The notes beneath the pieces are model-generated. The model was given only the letters and a program-made list of their open reading frames with translations, was not told the DNA's origin and made no database searches. From assembly GCA_027605045.1 (NCBI GenBank), contig JAQFWX010000140.1:1-64000 (forward strand): DNA of 64,000 nucleotides, given 5' to 3'. Position numbers and translations under genes: made by a program. Within the stretch, counting starts at the first letter, position 1; every line of letters begins with the position of its first letter. Positions 34,129 to 46,103 of this stretch are shown here, one piece after another. This DNA comes from Phallus indusiatus. Taxonomy: Eukaryota > Basidiomycota > Agaricomycetes > Phallales > Phallaceae.

Positions 34129-37100
34129 TTATTTGTTCTTCCCAAAAAGAGATTTGAGGCCGAATCGTTGCTTCAATGGTCGGCCAGTACCAGTGGCGCC
34201 GGAATGCTGGTTTGGGTTATAACCAAATTCATCAGTATTCGGCATATTGTTATGTGCAATGACGGGGGAATCGGAAGAAGGAACTGTTGGCGGCATGTTT
34301 GACGAAGGTTGTGCCATAGATGACCCCACATTCTCAAGCGGAGGCGTAGGAGATTGGGAAGTTGGGACTGTGTACCCGAAAGCAGGAGACAAACGCTGGC
34401 CTGGTTGCGTTGGTTGTTGTGCTGCGCTTTCTTCATCCTCTTCCTCAGTTCCTTCGTATCTTTTTCTATAAAGATCTTCACTTCGTCGACCAGTCATAGG
34501 CATGGCACTATTGAATTTTGGCCTGTCATAGTCGAATGAACCGCTCCGAGGATTCTCGCGTTGAAAGACCCGAAGAGGCTGCAATGCAGGTGTGAAACGG
34601 ATATTACTTGACGAATGTGTCGAGTTATGTCCGAAACGTGGCGGAGTCACGGTGCTTCCAGAACCTGTGATAATCAGACAATGAGAAGGATCCATGCCAG
34701 TCAGTCCATATATGGAGAATGGAGGCTGAAAAAGCAATATGAAAATATACATACCATTAGATTGGACGCTGTCACTAGTATGAGGTCGCCGTACGCCATT
34801 AGAACCAGGCGTCTTGGCAATTGGCGAAACAATTGTCCGTCCGTTTTCCTTCTCGAGACTGGCGGTCCTGTGTAACCCATAGCCAACCAAATCAGCGGTG
34901 TCCTTGTCTTTATCCCTGGCATCTTTGATTTTGTCCTTCTCTTTATCTCTATCCTTGGCTTCTACCTTCGCATACTTATCTAGATTCCTTTGCGTCCACA
35001 TCATTCGCTCTTTCGCCTTCGCCCTTCGTTCTTCTTCCTCCTCCGCAGCCTTCTGAGCCTCGCGCCTATCACTCTCATTATCATTCGGGGTTGCTTGTGT
35101 ATCTTCATCCTCCTCGACATGCTTCCATCTTTGAGCCTCTCCACGCGCAAATCGTCTCTCAAGATGAAGTGTCTCGCCGTACCTAGCCAATTGCTCCGCA
35201 AGGGACATTTGTGGCATCTCTCTGATCTGTTCCTTGTTGTTGCTTTTGTTGGCTGATCGCATCTCGATGATTTCCCTAGCAGCTAGTTTCACCAGAGCTT
35301 CAGCTTCGGCATGTGACGAAACAGAACGAAGGTCTATGCCTGCGGAGATCGGGGTACGTGAACGAAGCGAGTGTGTGCGTAAGCGAGGAGAAAGATCATC
35401 TTCTGAATCAGAAGAAGAACCAGTTCCAATGATCTTATTATTATATGATGTGTTGGCCACGTTGGGATTGGAGGTGGTCGCAGATTCGGAGTACTTGATG
35501 GGCGGCATAGGGAGTGGAGGAACCGCCGTACGGGGGCTACGTCGCGATAATGAGCTCGACGTCCTACTCCTTGCTCTGGTCGGTGAAGTGGTGATTCGGG
35601 ATTCGCTCGGTGAAGTTCGATATCTCGAGGGTGATGATGTTGAAGGAGGTAAAGGTACCATTCCAGATTTGGGCGTTCTTTTTACAGGACTAGCTCCACC
35701 TTCAACCGTTTTTTCCCTCAAAACACTCAGACTTCCTTTCTCTTTTAAGCCTAGGCTGCTCTTCTTCTTGATCAAAGGTGGTCGGGTTCCTTCACTACTG
35801 CGACGCCCAGGACCAACACCAACACTAACGCCATCGCCAATCACATTCCCATTCCCATCCCCGATGCCAATCGCCGACCGCTCTCTGTCAACCCCAATTC
35901 CAGTCGAAGCGCCATTCATTTTGGGATCATTGGCTGCTGGACTGTTTGTATTCGTCCTCGCACTACGTGAATTAGGGTTGCCGCTCTCCAGCTCGAATCT
36001 CAAAGACCCAGAGCGGTGCAAACCACCTGATCCATCACCATCACTATTGCTACCTGGGCCACGATAGCTCTTTTGTCGGTTTGCGTGTCCGGTGTCACGA
36101 AGTATAGAAGGTCGCGAAGGTGAAGAGGCAGTCACAGGAGCCGAGGATGTTACTGGGGATGTTACTGGAAAGGTAACCTTCTCAGCTGTAGATGGCGTCA
36201 ATGGATCTGTCGCAAGAAGAGAGTAGGTTGGTTAGTTTTACAGTTCACCAACACGGGGAAAAAAACAGGGCTTACCTGGTCGTGATCGAGAACGATCACG
36301 CGTGCCCTCGGGCCTGCTACTTGAAGCGATGATGCGGGAATCTGAGACCGAGTTATCCGCATTACGTTTTGATGCTGCTCCCGAGTCATCACCCTCCAAA
36401 TCAGCACGTTTTGCAGGCAAATCGTTCGGCTCTACAATATCCTCGTCTTGGCTACTATCGCCCTCACTTCCGCTCTCGCTGGTACTACTATCATCCGCAT
36501 CCTCTTCTTCCTCCTCTTCATCCTCGTCCTCATCATCCTCTTCACCTCCTGAGGAGCTGTCGTCATCATCGTCACCAACTACTTCTTCATTTCCAGGGTA
36601 CCCATAGACCCCACCACGTCTTCTTAACTCAACGCCGTATTCCTCTTCGTCTTCATCTTCCTCATCCGGGTTTCTGAGACGCGAACTGCGTGGAACGACA
36701 TCAAATGTTGTACGCTCAGGAGGTGCGGTGTGAATACTATTATGATTATTGCTGGATGCTTCAGATGGTGGCGTAAGAAATATCTGCGATGGACTAGGAT
36801 TAGCTGTAGGGGCGCGACTGTGTGGATGTGAACCTGATTGCGGGGAAGGCCTAGAAGGCAGAGGAATGGGCGACGCAGAACCACTGTTATTGAAAGCAGA
36901 AAAAGATGGCCGACTCAGTGTTGAGAATGAAGGTCGACTGAAGCTCCTCTCGCTTTCACGTTCCTTGTCCTTCTCTTTAGACCGTCCCCGGTCTTTTTCG
37001 CGATCGTCTTTTTCTTCCTTGGTCTTGCTGAACAAGCTTAGGAGACTGCGTTTTGTACGCGGAGGTCTGGAAATAGACGGGGTAGAAGCACTGGCTACTG

Positions 37101-38648
37101 TGTTTGGTAAAGTCGCGCTATGCGTATGAGAATGATGAGCATGCGCAGGTCTCGGAGGGTCGGGAGATGGCTGGTTTGAAGGTGTGTGGTAAGCTTGCAC
37201 GGAAGGACTGCTGTGTGCATGAATGACGGTCGAAGGCAGCGGTAGAGTAGTACTACGATTGTCTTGACTGGAGGAGGAAGGAGAAGTCGATTGGATGAAT
37301 GGATCAGAATGGGACATAACTATGGGCGATTGCTGGATAGGCATGTGGGGACGAGACACACTTGAACTCGAGGAAGAGGAAGAAAAGACGTGAGGTAAGC
37401 TGGGTCGTCGTTCAGTGTAAGCGTATGAAGGGGGAGAAGATGAGAGGTTGTTGGATGATGATTGTGATTGTGGCGGGACGGGATTTTGTGCGGTGGAGGT
37501 GGTAGCATTTCCAAAGGTAAATTTTGCAGGCGAAGGCGGAGGTGATTTGCGAAACGAGAAATTTGAACTCGAGTTAGGAGATAATGGAGGAGGAATACGC
37601 CTTGGGCTAACAGATGAACCCATGGATAAAAGGTTTTCGAGACTGCGCTTAGCACTGACGCGACTCAGACTTGGGGGTATTGATGTTGACGGATTACCGC
37701 CGGAGGGAGAATTAGTCGTAGTTGGAGGAGCGAAAATAACATCATCGTCGGGTCTTTGAATGCCCAGAAGAGTGCCAGCTTTACTTTGATGTGATCGCAA
37801 TGTCTGACTGCTTTGACTCTTGTTAAACTCCTTCTCCTTGGCCTTTTCGTTCTCGTAGTATTCTCTGATGACAGTGCGAAGGCTGTCCGTGGGAGGAGAA
37901 GATGATAGAGGTTGTGAGCCTGGAACGGTGGTGCTTGGTGGAAGAAGATCTAAAGGTGTAACACCGCGTTTGTCCGGGATGTGAGGCGCGGCGCCAGCTG
38001 CCAACAAAAGTCGAGCGACTCCAGCGTTATTGTGAGCGCAAGCATAATGAAGAGGAGTGGAACCGGGGTTAAGAAGTGCTTCGGATCGATCAGGCGGAAT
38101 TGAACTATCGGGAGACGCTGCATTTTATATGAGACAAAGATAAGCTCGTCCTCAAAGGTCATGCATTGACCGCAAGAGAAACCACGTACAAATGAGACTA
38201 CTTGAGGAAGAAACCGCTCTTAATTTCATCTCTCTTTTCTCCACGTATTGTCTAAAAATATAACAGAAACAAAAAAAAAATGTTAAATAAGAAACTTTCA
38301 TGATCAATATGAAACAGACAGCAATGTTACAAACCTTCCGAGATTAACGTCAGCTCCTTTCTCAATCAGCAAGCGAGCGACATGTTCAGAACCTCCTGCA
38401 GCGGCAGCATGCAAAGCTGTTATCCCGTCCCATACAGTGTCAACAGGCTGCCCTTCGGAAAGAGCGTATTCGACGAGGCCGACGTTCCCGGAGTGAGCCG
38501 CCTGGTGAAGACCTAAAAAAGCATCTGAAAACACCAAGTTCGTTACATAAATCAATAAATTTATTGCCTAAACCTGTTTTTCAGCAAGTGAAAACTCACA
38601 TTGAGGATCGAAATATGGGTTATTCCGTGCCTCTCGTCTGGACGGCAT
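34129..38648 (-). CDS. ankyrin-repeat protein with long disordered Ser/Pro-rich and acidic regions
   Basis: Multi-exon gene of roughly 1,270 residues. Exon 1 (38600-38648) encodes MPSRREARNNPYFDPQ. The next (about 38337-38526) holds ankyrin repeats: LGLHQAAHSGNVGLVEYAL, GITALHAAAAGGSEHVARLL, EKGADVNLG. After an intron of about 240 nt a third repeat follows, STPLHYACAHNNAGVARLLL, then APHIPDKRGVTPLDLL. The remainder is low complexity: Ser/Pro-rich with many SPxx sites, RSKEKDKERE-type basic tracts, and a strongly acidic stretch of Asp/Glu/Ser (about 36480-36570). A charged coiled helix (EEEERRAKAKERMMWTQRNL) lies near 34970-35050. It ends LKSLFGKNK at 34129-34131. Introns also lie near 36208-36274 and 34670-34755. 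No catalytic domain is seen; a signalling or chromatin scaffold is only a guess. Confidence 0.78.
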
Positions 38649-39387
38649 TCGAGAAATCGTAAAAGGATCCTTGGAACAAGCGCCAAACCCCAGCTTTGAG
38701 CGTATCAGAGAACCCGAGATGACTAATCAAAGCAATCGGATCACTAGGACATGTCATAAACAGTTGATAAACAACGTTCACAATGATGAATATTCACATA
38801 ATAAACTATGGAACTAGCAAACCTTTTTTCATCTTAATGGCTTGAGATTCAATTCATACACCAATGCCTCAAATTTTGCGTCTCAAGAGTTGCGTTCATC
38901 ACAAAGTTGTCCAGTGACAGGTTGGCATGCAACAAGTTGCCAATTTCCCGCGTCGTAACGGCGCCCGTCCTTGGAATGGAAGACCAAAAAGCAATCCAGA
39001 TCTATAAATACAAAAGACGCGTCACAGAGCAATTTCCAGGTTTTCAAGTCAAAGTCCTTGGATTTACCGCTCAGACCGTGGCGTGAATCACGAAAATAGA
39101 GCCTGAGCCTTGAGGCAAAAAAAAGTTGAACCTTGATTCGACACAAGAGCGGGAGTTGATCAGATAACTATTAACTAACTAGATATTCAATAAAGGAGGG
39201 ATTTAACTCGTTATCAAAAATTACGAAATGTCGAGACCTTAATGTTAGGACAACCGTAAGAAATGATATACCTCCGCTCCGTCTTGCTCCCGCTGAGGTC
39301 ATATTTTATTTAAGTAGCAGACGCTGCTCAGCGCTCAGTGCTGACCAAAGTTTGTTCTTGACCTCAACTGAAACCCATGGATGCGTA

Positions 39388-39792
39388 CTACACTTTTTTT
39401 ATATGAACCTCTGAAGTGGATTTGCTATTCGACTGAAGTGATTCTGGGTGTAGAAGCAGTTCTATCGCCGACGCTGGATGAAGACAAATGCAGACCTCGA
39501 TATCGAAGACAGAAATCCATCTCGTCGGAGACCTCAGAAAGTTATATTTGTGATGGATTAATGACCGCAAATCTTCAACACAAAAATTAGTACTAGGTAA
39601 GTAGGTCCCTTTCCCATCAGTGTCGCTTGCTAAATAAATCTCTTCAAGTATACATATCCAAGCACTCCTGTCTTTAAAGAACAGATCATAGTCATGAATT
39701 CTGTACCCCGCATGGGGTTGTCCGTGAGTCATATGACTGGTGATGCATTGATGGCGAACATCTTTAAAAACGATTGACAGGATTGGAGCCAT
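39388..39792 (-). CDS. hypothetical ORF, possible relic
   Basis: 134 codons from an ATG at 39790-39792. The middle (GYRIHDYDLFF, LASDTDGKGTYLPSTNFC) looks protein-like, while the last third is rich in Leu/Ser. No family recognised. It may be a single exon of a decayed gene. Confidence 0.2.
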   Translation of the reverse strand: MAPILSIVFKDVRHQCITSHMTHGQPHAGYRIHDYDLFFKDRSAWICILEEIYLASDTDGKGTYLPSTNFCVEDLRSLIHHKYNFLRSPTRWISVFDIEVCICLHPASAIELLLHPESLQSNSKSTSEVHIKKV

Positions 39793-39862
39793 TCATGTGG
39801 ATAACATGCGCTAAATGGTACATTCTTGTTTTGAACACGCAGATGAATAGTGTTGCGGGATC

Positions 39863-40150
39863 ATGGCACGTATTATTCATTCGTTCTTCTTTTTTTTTAC
39901 TGATATAAATGTTCCTTGTTCAGTATTGCTTGGATTAGATTTCAGCCATCTGGACGAGTTGTTTACTTTTGTCCACGACGACACATCTAACTGTGAACTC
40001 GTCGGCTACTCTTTCTTGAACGATCCTCGCAACGACTACCCTCCTCCGGACGACATTTCTATGGCTCGCTTTTTGAGGTGCAAGGATCGGTTAATTACTT
40101 TGGAGAAATGGTTGGTGGACAGTGGGTTTGGAATGCCGGTCATTATCTGA
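39863..40150 (+). CDS. hypothetical ORF, possible terminal exon
   Basis: The coding-like part begins after an acceptor (ttgttcag, about 39922) and reads VLLGLDFSHLDELFTFVHDD, then NDPRNDYPPPDDISMARFL, to a stop at 40148-40150. Composition is acidic and Pro-containing as in a real C-terminus, but no upstream exon could be joined and no family is recognised. Confidence 0.22.
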   Translation: MARIIHSFFFFFTDINVPCSVLLGLDFSHLDELFTFVHDDTSNCELVGYSFLNDPRNDYPPPDDISMARFLRCKDRLITLEKWLVDSGFGMPVII

Positions 40151-40484
40151 AGATGTTAGTCCACGGTAAACAAACGTGTTCTTGTGCGAATCTCGCCAAT
40201 TAAAGTTGGGAACACTGTCTTGACCGAGAGATAAAGATTGCCGAGTGGCGTGGGTGTGTGTTGAACGATAAACGTGTGTATTTCATTCATAATGCTGATT
40301 TAACAAGCATGAGTAACAATACTTTGCAATTGCGCTTGCGCTTACCAAATAAAAGTTTGCAGGGGATTGACCTAAAGATTGGCTTCCAATTTTTCTTTGG
40401 GATTTCATTTACATAAGGTAATCGTTTTCGAAACAAGTACAGAGTTGAGATTAAACAACATACAAACTCAATCAACAAGCATAA

Positions 40485-40903
40485 TATTACTTAGAAAGTC
40501 TATTAGAACCGCAGCGGAGAAAGATCACGCAGAATGACAGAAATGCTCAAGAACCGAATAAACCAAGAGGAGACATAGCGAGTAGTCGAGATCGAGAACA
40601 TCAGCGCTATATGAATACTTTTGATAAAGTATTTTCATTTTGGATGCATAGTCGATTCGGGCCGCATGGGCAGGATGCGCGTGTAAAAGAGATGGCTAAT
40701 CGAAAAGCAAAAAAAGGCGCGACAAACTGCAAAAGCGAAGGAAGTTAGCAAATGGCAAGAAGAAGTCGTCACATCACAGAGTGAAGCTTCCAGTAGTACT
40801 CAGTCAACACCGTTCTCTCCATCACTACTGGTTCAGAGTTCTCTCGACAGTCATAAATATCCTCAAAACTCAAAGGCCCGTCTACCTAAAACATTGGCTC
40901 TAT
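40485..40903 (+). pseudogene. frame-broken coding relic, unknown family
   Basis: An open plus frame of about 85 codons (no start; first stop in frame upstream near 40482) reads ...LLEPQRRKITQNDRNAQEP, SSRDREHQRYMNTFDKVF, FWMHSRFGPHGQDARVKEM and ANRKAKK up to about 40715. It then runs into a stop. From about 40689 the next frame is open for about 70 codons and continues the composition (KKARQTAKAKEVSKWQEEVV, then Ser-rich, ending KTLAL at a stop near 40903). The two frames overlap and splice logically as one protein with a one-base shift. Alternatively a short intron is present. The family is not recognised. Confidence 0.35.
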
Positions 40904-42474
40904 GATGTTCGCCCATTATCAAAGACCTAGTATCAGAGCTTTCTTTCAATATGAAAAAATGTTTACGTTGGTGTTATTTCCATTTTAGCTCATAGTGTGT
41001 ACTACATGTAATTACTCAAGCCCTCAGTTCGTTCCGTTGTAAAAATTAGTAACGTTGTATCAAAAAATTCAGCTTATTATCAGACCCCCACATGATCGTC
41101 CTTTCCGTACATAAATTAGAAGCTCTAAACTAAATGTTAAACACGGTACCGGTGTTTACTCTAACATAATTGACTTCAACAAAAACAGGAGTAATTGCAA
41201 CATGCTACTTCGATTTATCAATGGATCGGCCGGTGGTGGTTTGTTATAATCCGTTGTGTTCTCCCGGGAACTTCCTGTCAAAAAAAAATGAATGCAGGAA
41301 ACGGTTTGCGAACGTTCCGTTGTCGGTACCTTCCGCGAGATGTAAGAAAGGTCCAGCGGCAATGTCCACTGCCATTTTCTACATACATATGTGTATGTAC
41401 AAAACAGGTTTAGACGGAATTCCAGGACATTCTGCGCGTTGTCTACATAAGGAAAAAGAATGCTGCGTCTTGGAGATCCAATTCGGCGATTTGAGCAAGT
41501 GTCTTGATCCTCAAAATTCCACGAACCTTCAGGTGAGAGCCGCACCAGTGACCAGTGATATAGTGATAGTCAACCCCTAATCTACATGGCATTTGTCCGA
41601 TTTGCTTCAATTCTTGGCATGCCTATAAACCGAGATGAGTGTGGAAAGGGCCAAAGGTTTAAGAAAATGGTATCATTGAAGCCAGAAGTATACGTGGTAG
41701 CTAGCAGATGCATAGTTGTAGGAATAAGTCGCACTTGGTTGTCGTAGGTAAAACAGGAAAGTAAAACGAAGTATGGCGTGAGATGTATTTCATTTGTATG
41801 TCATACATACCATGCCAATGCAGCCAATTCCTTGGCTACCCTGTATTTGAATTTGGAATTCACGGCACGGACGCCTGAACTCGTGACCCAATTGAAGCCA
41901 AAATAGCCAACGTTCGATGTGTCTGTTCTGACATCGCAAATTCCATGTTTCCGAAGAAGGGTCTGGCGAGCGAACGAATTAGATTGTAAAATATGCATAT
42001 GATGAGTGGCCCTTAAAGTAGCTTATTTGGTTGGGTGTGACAGAGAAGCACTATATAGTAACTGCGACTTGGGGTTCGCATCGAGTCAATCGGAAAACGG
42101 TCTAGAGTTTGAAGCTGGTAGGGGGGTATAAGTGTTCCTTCATGCCCATCGTTTGACCGGACACTCCGATGGTGGAGCATCGCCTCATCCACAGACTTGC
42201 TCGATGCATCTGGATGGGGTACGGGGAGCAGCCCAAGAATTGAAATATTGATCGCGTCCTAGTATATGTCATAGGCGGAACCAGAAAAGACGAAAAAAGA
42301 GCACGTGGTTTGGAACAAATGAATACAAACTCCGACATCTGCCGAATAAAAAGACGATGTAAAGTATGACGTGCCCGTGACCGTGTCAGATCCTCTTTAC
42401 GACAACTATTCCCTTCTGACGACTACCGTAACGACCTTTGGCAGTATCTTGAAACGCCTTTAAATAAAAACACA

Positions 42475-43753
42475 ATGCCCGACTCGACTTCCTGGAAGGA
42501 TGGAATATTTTTGAAGGTTCGCTTATTCTTTATATGTGACCTTTACATGGATTATTTACAGACTGGTGGCTACACAGCTTGTCAACCTCGTCGCTTATGT
42601 GGCCTTTTTGGGTTCAAATATCTACACTGTAGCTACACCTGAAGATGTTTATCGGACCGCTAAGGAGACGTATTTCACGCCTAGCATATGGGCATACGCC
42701 ATTTGGTACGTCGTCCATCGTCTTCTGGAGCAGGGGTACCAAACCATCGCCATCTGTTACCATGGAGTTTCTATTTCGGTTTCCGGTATTGACATATCGT
42801 TATAATAACAACAGGTCATTGATTCACCTCCTCTTACTGGGATTAATTATCTATCAATTCTTCCCTGCCGGAAAGAGAGTCATCATCGACGGAATCAGTT
42901 GGCGATTCCCACTCTTGGCGGTTCTCAGCGCTGTTTTCTTTTACGTCTGGGTAAGTTGAGGTCTCAATCAAATTTGAGTGCCATCCTGATTTTCATCCAC
43001 AATTACCCAGTCCCGTCAGCACTACATTGTCGCCTTTATTTTTGCTCTCCTGGTCAGCTCCACAGTTTCCCACATCTATTACGTTGTCAAGAAATATCAT
43101 GTTCCTGAGAACTTGAATGATGAGTGTATGTCAAACTGCTCTCCGAATGTATGCGCACCTTCTGACGTCACTTTCTATCTTCTTTCTGTTGTGTGTATTA
43201 GTATGGGTCCACCTTCCATTCTCGCTCTACCACGGCTGGACCTGCTTCCTCATCGTTCTCGCCGCTTTCGAAGCCTTTGGAACCAACGCTGCTACTGAAA
43301 GGCCTGGAGTTTTCACCAAGGTGTTTGTCTTCCTCGGATTGTGAGTCAACCCTTGCATGCGTAGATAACACCTACGCCTTCGTCGTCATTGACGACACTA
43401 ACGTTGGCTTCTGAAAAGGTTGTTGCTCGAAACTACATCTGCCGCATATGCGTTCTCAACACCTGAAGGCGATCTCCCGGCTAGTATTGCGATCACCTGG
43501 GCACTATTTGCCGTCTTTGACAGTGCGTCGACTCCGTTGACTTTCATTTATACTGTAAAGCAGCGTCCAATGAATGAACCATTCTTCTTCCACAGACCAA
43601 CATGATAAGTTCATCCATTGGTCCGCACTCGCATTCTCACTCCTCTCCTTATTCTGGGTCTTGAAATCTCTTTATGGCTTGTTCGTCGGGCGTCGCTCAC
43701 GTCTGACGATTATAAACGACGAAGAGAGAGCTCCACTCGTTGGTGGCAATTGA
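42475..43753 (+). CDS. polytopic membrane protein of unknown function (about 7-8 TM)
   Basis: Spliced model of about 270 residues. Exon 1 (42475-42516) encodes [14 protein letters not shown]. The intron 42517-42577 joins it to [19 protein letters not shown], which is the only join keeping the hydrophobic segment in frame. Further segments: [12 protein letters not shown], then [17 protein letters not shown] after intron 42706-42814, [76 protein letters not shown] and [12 protein letters not shown]. It ends with [16 protein letters not shown] at TGA 43751-43753. The Trp/Tyr-rich helices resemble fungal TspO-like or DUF1774-type membrane proteins, but I cannot assign a family with certainty. Probably located in an internal membrane; no enzymatic motif is visible. 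Confidence 0.7.
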
Positions 43754-46103
43754 TGTTTTAGTACCCGTACAGCATCCGCACGTGCGGTTTCTTTGCAAGT
43801 TCTTCTCCATATCATTTTCGAACAGGAAATGAAGTTGGGAGCTTCGAGTTCCCTCATCGTTACCTTTATACATGCAAATTTATTCCTTTTGTTGTTCCTC
43901 TTTTCTCAATTGTTTTATCTGTCCACCGTCAACAACACTTTCGACTTTTTTTCCCATTTCTAACTGTAATGACTTCCCAATCAAATTCTTTCTTGGATTA
44001 TTATACTGCAGTCGTATTGTTACATAAGATATAGCGACTTCAATTTATCTGCATTTGTATTGAGAAGCTTTGGTTTTCGCTTAATTGCATATTTACTTGC
44101 CCTTCTTGCTCAGCATTTGTACTTTTGTGTGATTTGTTCGTGTTTGAAATATCTGATCATGCATTTTGTTGTCATTTTTGAGTTGCGCCGAGTCTTGACT
44201 GGGGCTTCTTCTCTTGGAGCACGATTTTATTATTTTCAATATCGACAAGCCTCTCGCCTCTGATGGGAATCTAGACTAATTTTGACGCCCGTGGTGGACC
44301 TTTCGTCGCGGCCTGAACTTCTTTTAGCTCCACAACAGCTCCATTCCTTTTACAAACTCTTCGAAATGTTTGACATGTTCTAACTCATGAATCAACCTGA
44401 TTTCTTCGTCTTCGCGTGTGTGTACGGTACTCGATTAACCCCAATTTTACGTCCAAGTTGTTTACAGTCAACGAACCTCTTTAAAGTGACTGTCATGCTA
44501 AGTTGCGGATATTCATTCACCTCATGTCCTTATGCTTTCATGTTCAGTAACCAGTTATGGGATTTTTTGCTTGTGAATCCTTGTTTACTTTTTACTGTGT
44601 TTTTTAAATCCATTAAGTTCTCGTTTGGTTCTCGTCACCTAAAATGGCAAATTTAAAGAGGCTGCGGCGAATTTCATACATTCCCCAAGATAACACCGGT
44701 TAGTCTCTGTTCTTATTTCCTTCGTGTGTGCTCCGAATGTCAATCCTATTATTCAGGATCAAAGGGTCAATCAACGCTCTTCCGAGCATATTTATAGAAG
44801 TCCCATACCTCAAGTTTGGTCATACGATCCTTATGGCTCAAATATCATTCATTAATACTCCGGACTAAGATCATCCCCAACGCGAATTTGGCTTGTGATA
44901 TTCCATCTCTTCAATGTCCCTCACTGGCAAGCTGCGGTGACTCGTGCGCGCGAGGTACTACAAGACCTCCTTACGTCTTTGCTCAAGACAGTATCTAGTA
45001 TGACAATCAAGGATGCTCACCTATTGGCAGTCACTCAAAGCAAATATCTGAATCTGTGTTGTTGGACTGACTTGGACCCTTCAGTTGCGTACGCTAGTAT
45101 GGCATTCAGGCCTTATCAACACCATACTTATAGGCAGAATTCCATCTGATACCGGAAGATACCGAATCAAGAAAATGTGAAACGGACAAGGTGCCGAGCA
45201 GCAGGTGAGACAGTCGAGGGTTGCGACTGTCATGAATGAATGAATGTATACTGATTCATTCAACCTCTTGCCTTTAGTGCTTTAGTGCACCGACTAGTGG
45301 CCTCGAAATGCCAAAAATGGAAAGAGCACTCAATATGTAGGTGTTCAAGAAACAAATTGAGGAGGACGATTGTCCGATCTGATTCGATTCCGGTGAAACG
45401 GCTCGTACTCTGACATCTATCCCCTGACGGTACGAACAAAACTTTATTTATTTTACCGACGCCTCGGAGCCGAGGACACTGCCATGCAGCTTAGGTTTTT
45501 TTGCCGACGCGGTAGACTGGATTAGTAAAAAAGCAGGGGGAAGACGATGGGGGTACAGAACATTTTAGGATAGGAAATTTTTAAATCTAAGATTACCGCA
45601 GACATTGAAGCTCGGTTCACTTTGTTCTGGTCTATGTAAGACCGTAGTCGGAAAATAATGCCCCTCACGCAACTGAAAGAGGATCATTCAATTGGGGTAC
45701 TTCGTTATGCCCAATCTACTCGACCCTGGCGGAACTTGGCGAGCCCATCATATGCATGCATGTATAATCTACGTACGTACGTATTCAAGTTAGGTATTGC
45801 AACGGAAGTAAATATATACACATCGTGGCACGTTCAAGATTTGGTCTGAAAGTTAGGCTTATTTGTGTGTTTAAATTTAACAAGGACGGTCCAGGATCCG
45901 GATGGATGGTCCCCAAAAAAAAATCATCTACATTCGGGATCGTGCTAAAGAAGGTTAAAGATCTCCAAGACTAAATGTCTTCAACAGGGTTCGGTCTGGT
46001 TCAGTACCCTACGTGATACATAAAAAGGTTCAGGTTCAGATTACGTCCGGCCAACGGTGTTCTCTCTCCCCGTCCGCTCTCGATCATCTCCTGAGTTTCT
46101 CAA
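43754..46103. other. intergenic, with a possible coding relic
   Basis: 2.35 kb. A frame at 44895-45149 has amphipathic, protein-like composition (WQAAVTRAREVLQDLLTSLL) but cannot be joined to a good upstream exon. A 14-bp palindrome lies at 45770-45783. No known gene. Confidence 0.4.
44895..45149 (+). CDS. hypothetical reading frame, possible relic
   Basis: About 84 open codons with a helical, charged core (AVTRAREVLQDLLTSLLKT, SSMTIKDAHLLAVTQSKYL). No ATG at its start. An upstream short ATG frame at about 44643 (MANLKRLRRISYIPQDN) might be exon 1, but the join is not convincing. Confidence 0.18.
   Translation: MIFHLFNVPHWQAAVTRAREVLQDLLTSLLKTVSSMTIKDAHLLAVTQSKYLNLCCWTDLDPSVAYASMAFRPYQHHTYRQNSI

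Larger units (their letters stand above)
38649..42474. other. gene-poor tract with reading-frame relics
   Basis: 3.8 kb. Minus frames at 38883-39146 and 39388-39792 and plus frames at 39863-40150 and 41170-41580 are 85-135 codons long but match nothing I know. The stretch 40485-40903 looks like a broken coding sequence and is listed separately. This may be a graveyard of decayed genes. Confidence 0.4.

Noticed and set aside
35234..36607. Long plus-strand frames (278 and 102 codons), one with a run of Ser residues
   Set aside because: They are antisense to the ankyrin gene; the Ser run is the complement of the Asp/Glu-rich region. No independent coding signal.
41170..41580. 136-codon plus frame with many Cys
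   Set aside because: Composition (scattered Cys, Met, Lys) looks random, no motif, opposite strand equally open; not reported as a gene.
45460..45480. CCTCGG-AG-CCGAGG inverted repeat
   Set aside because: A 6-bp stem with a 2-nt loop; expected by chance at this scale and with no gene context.
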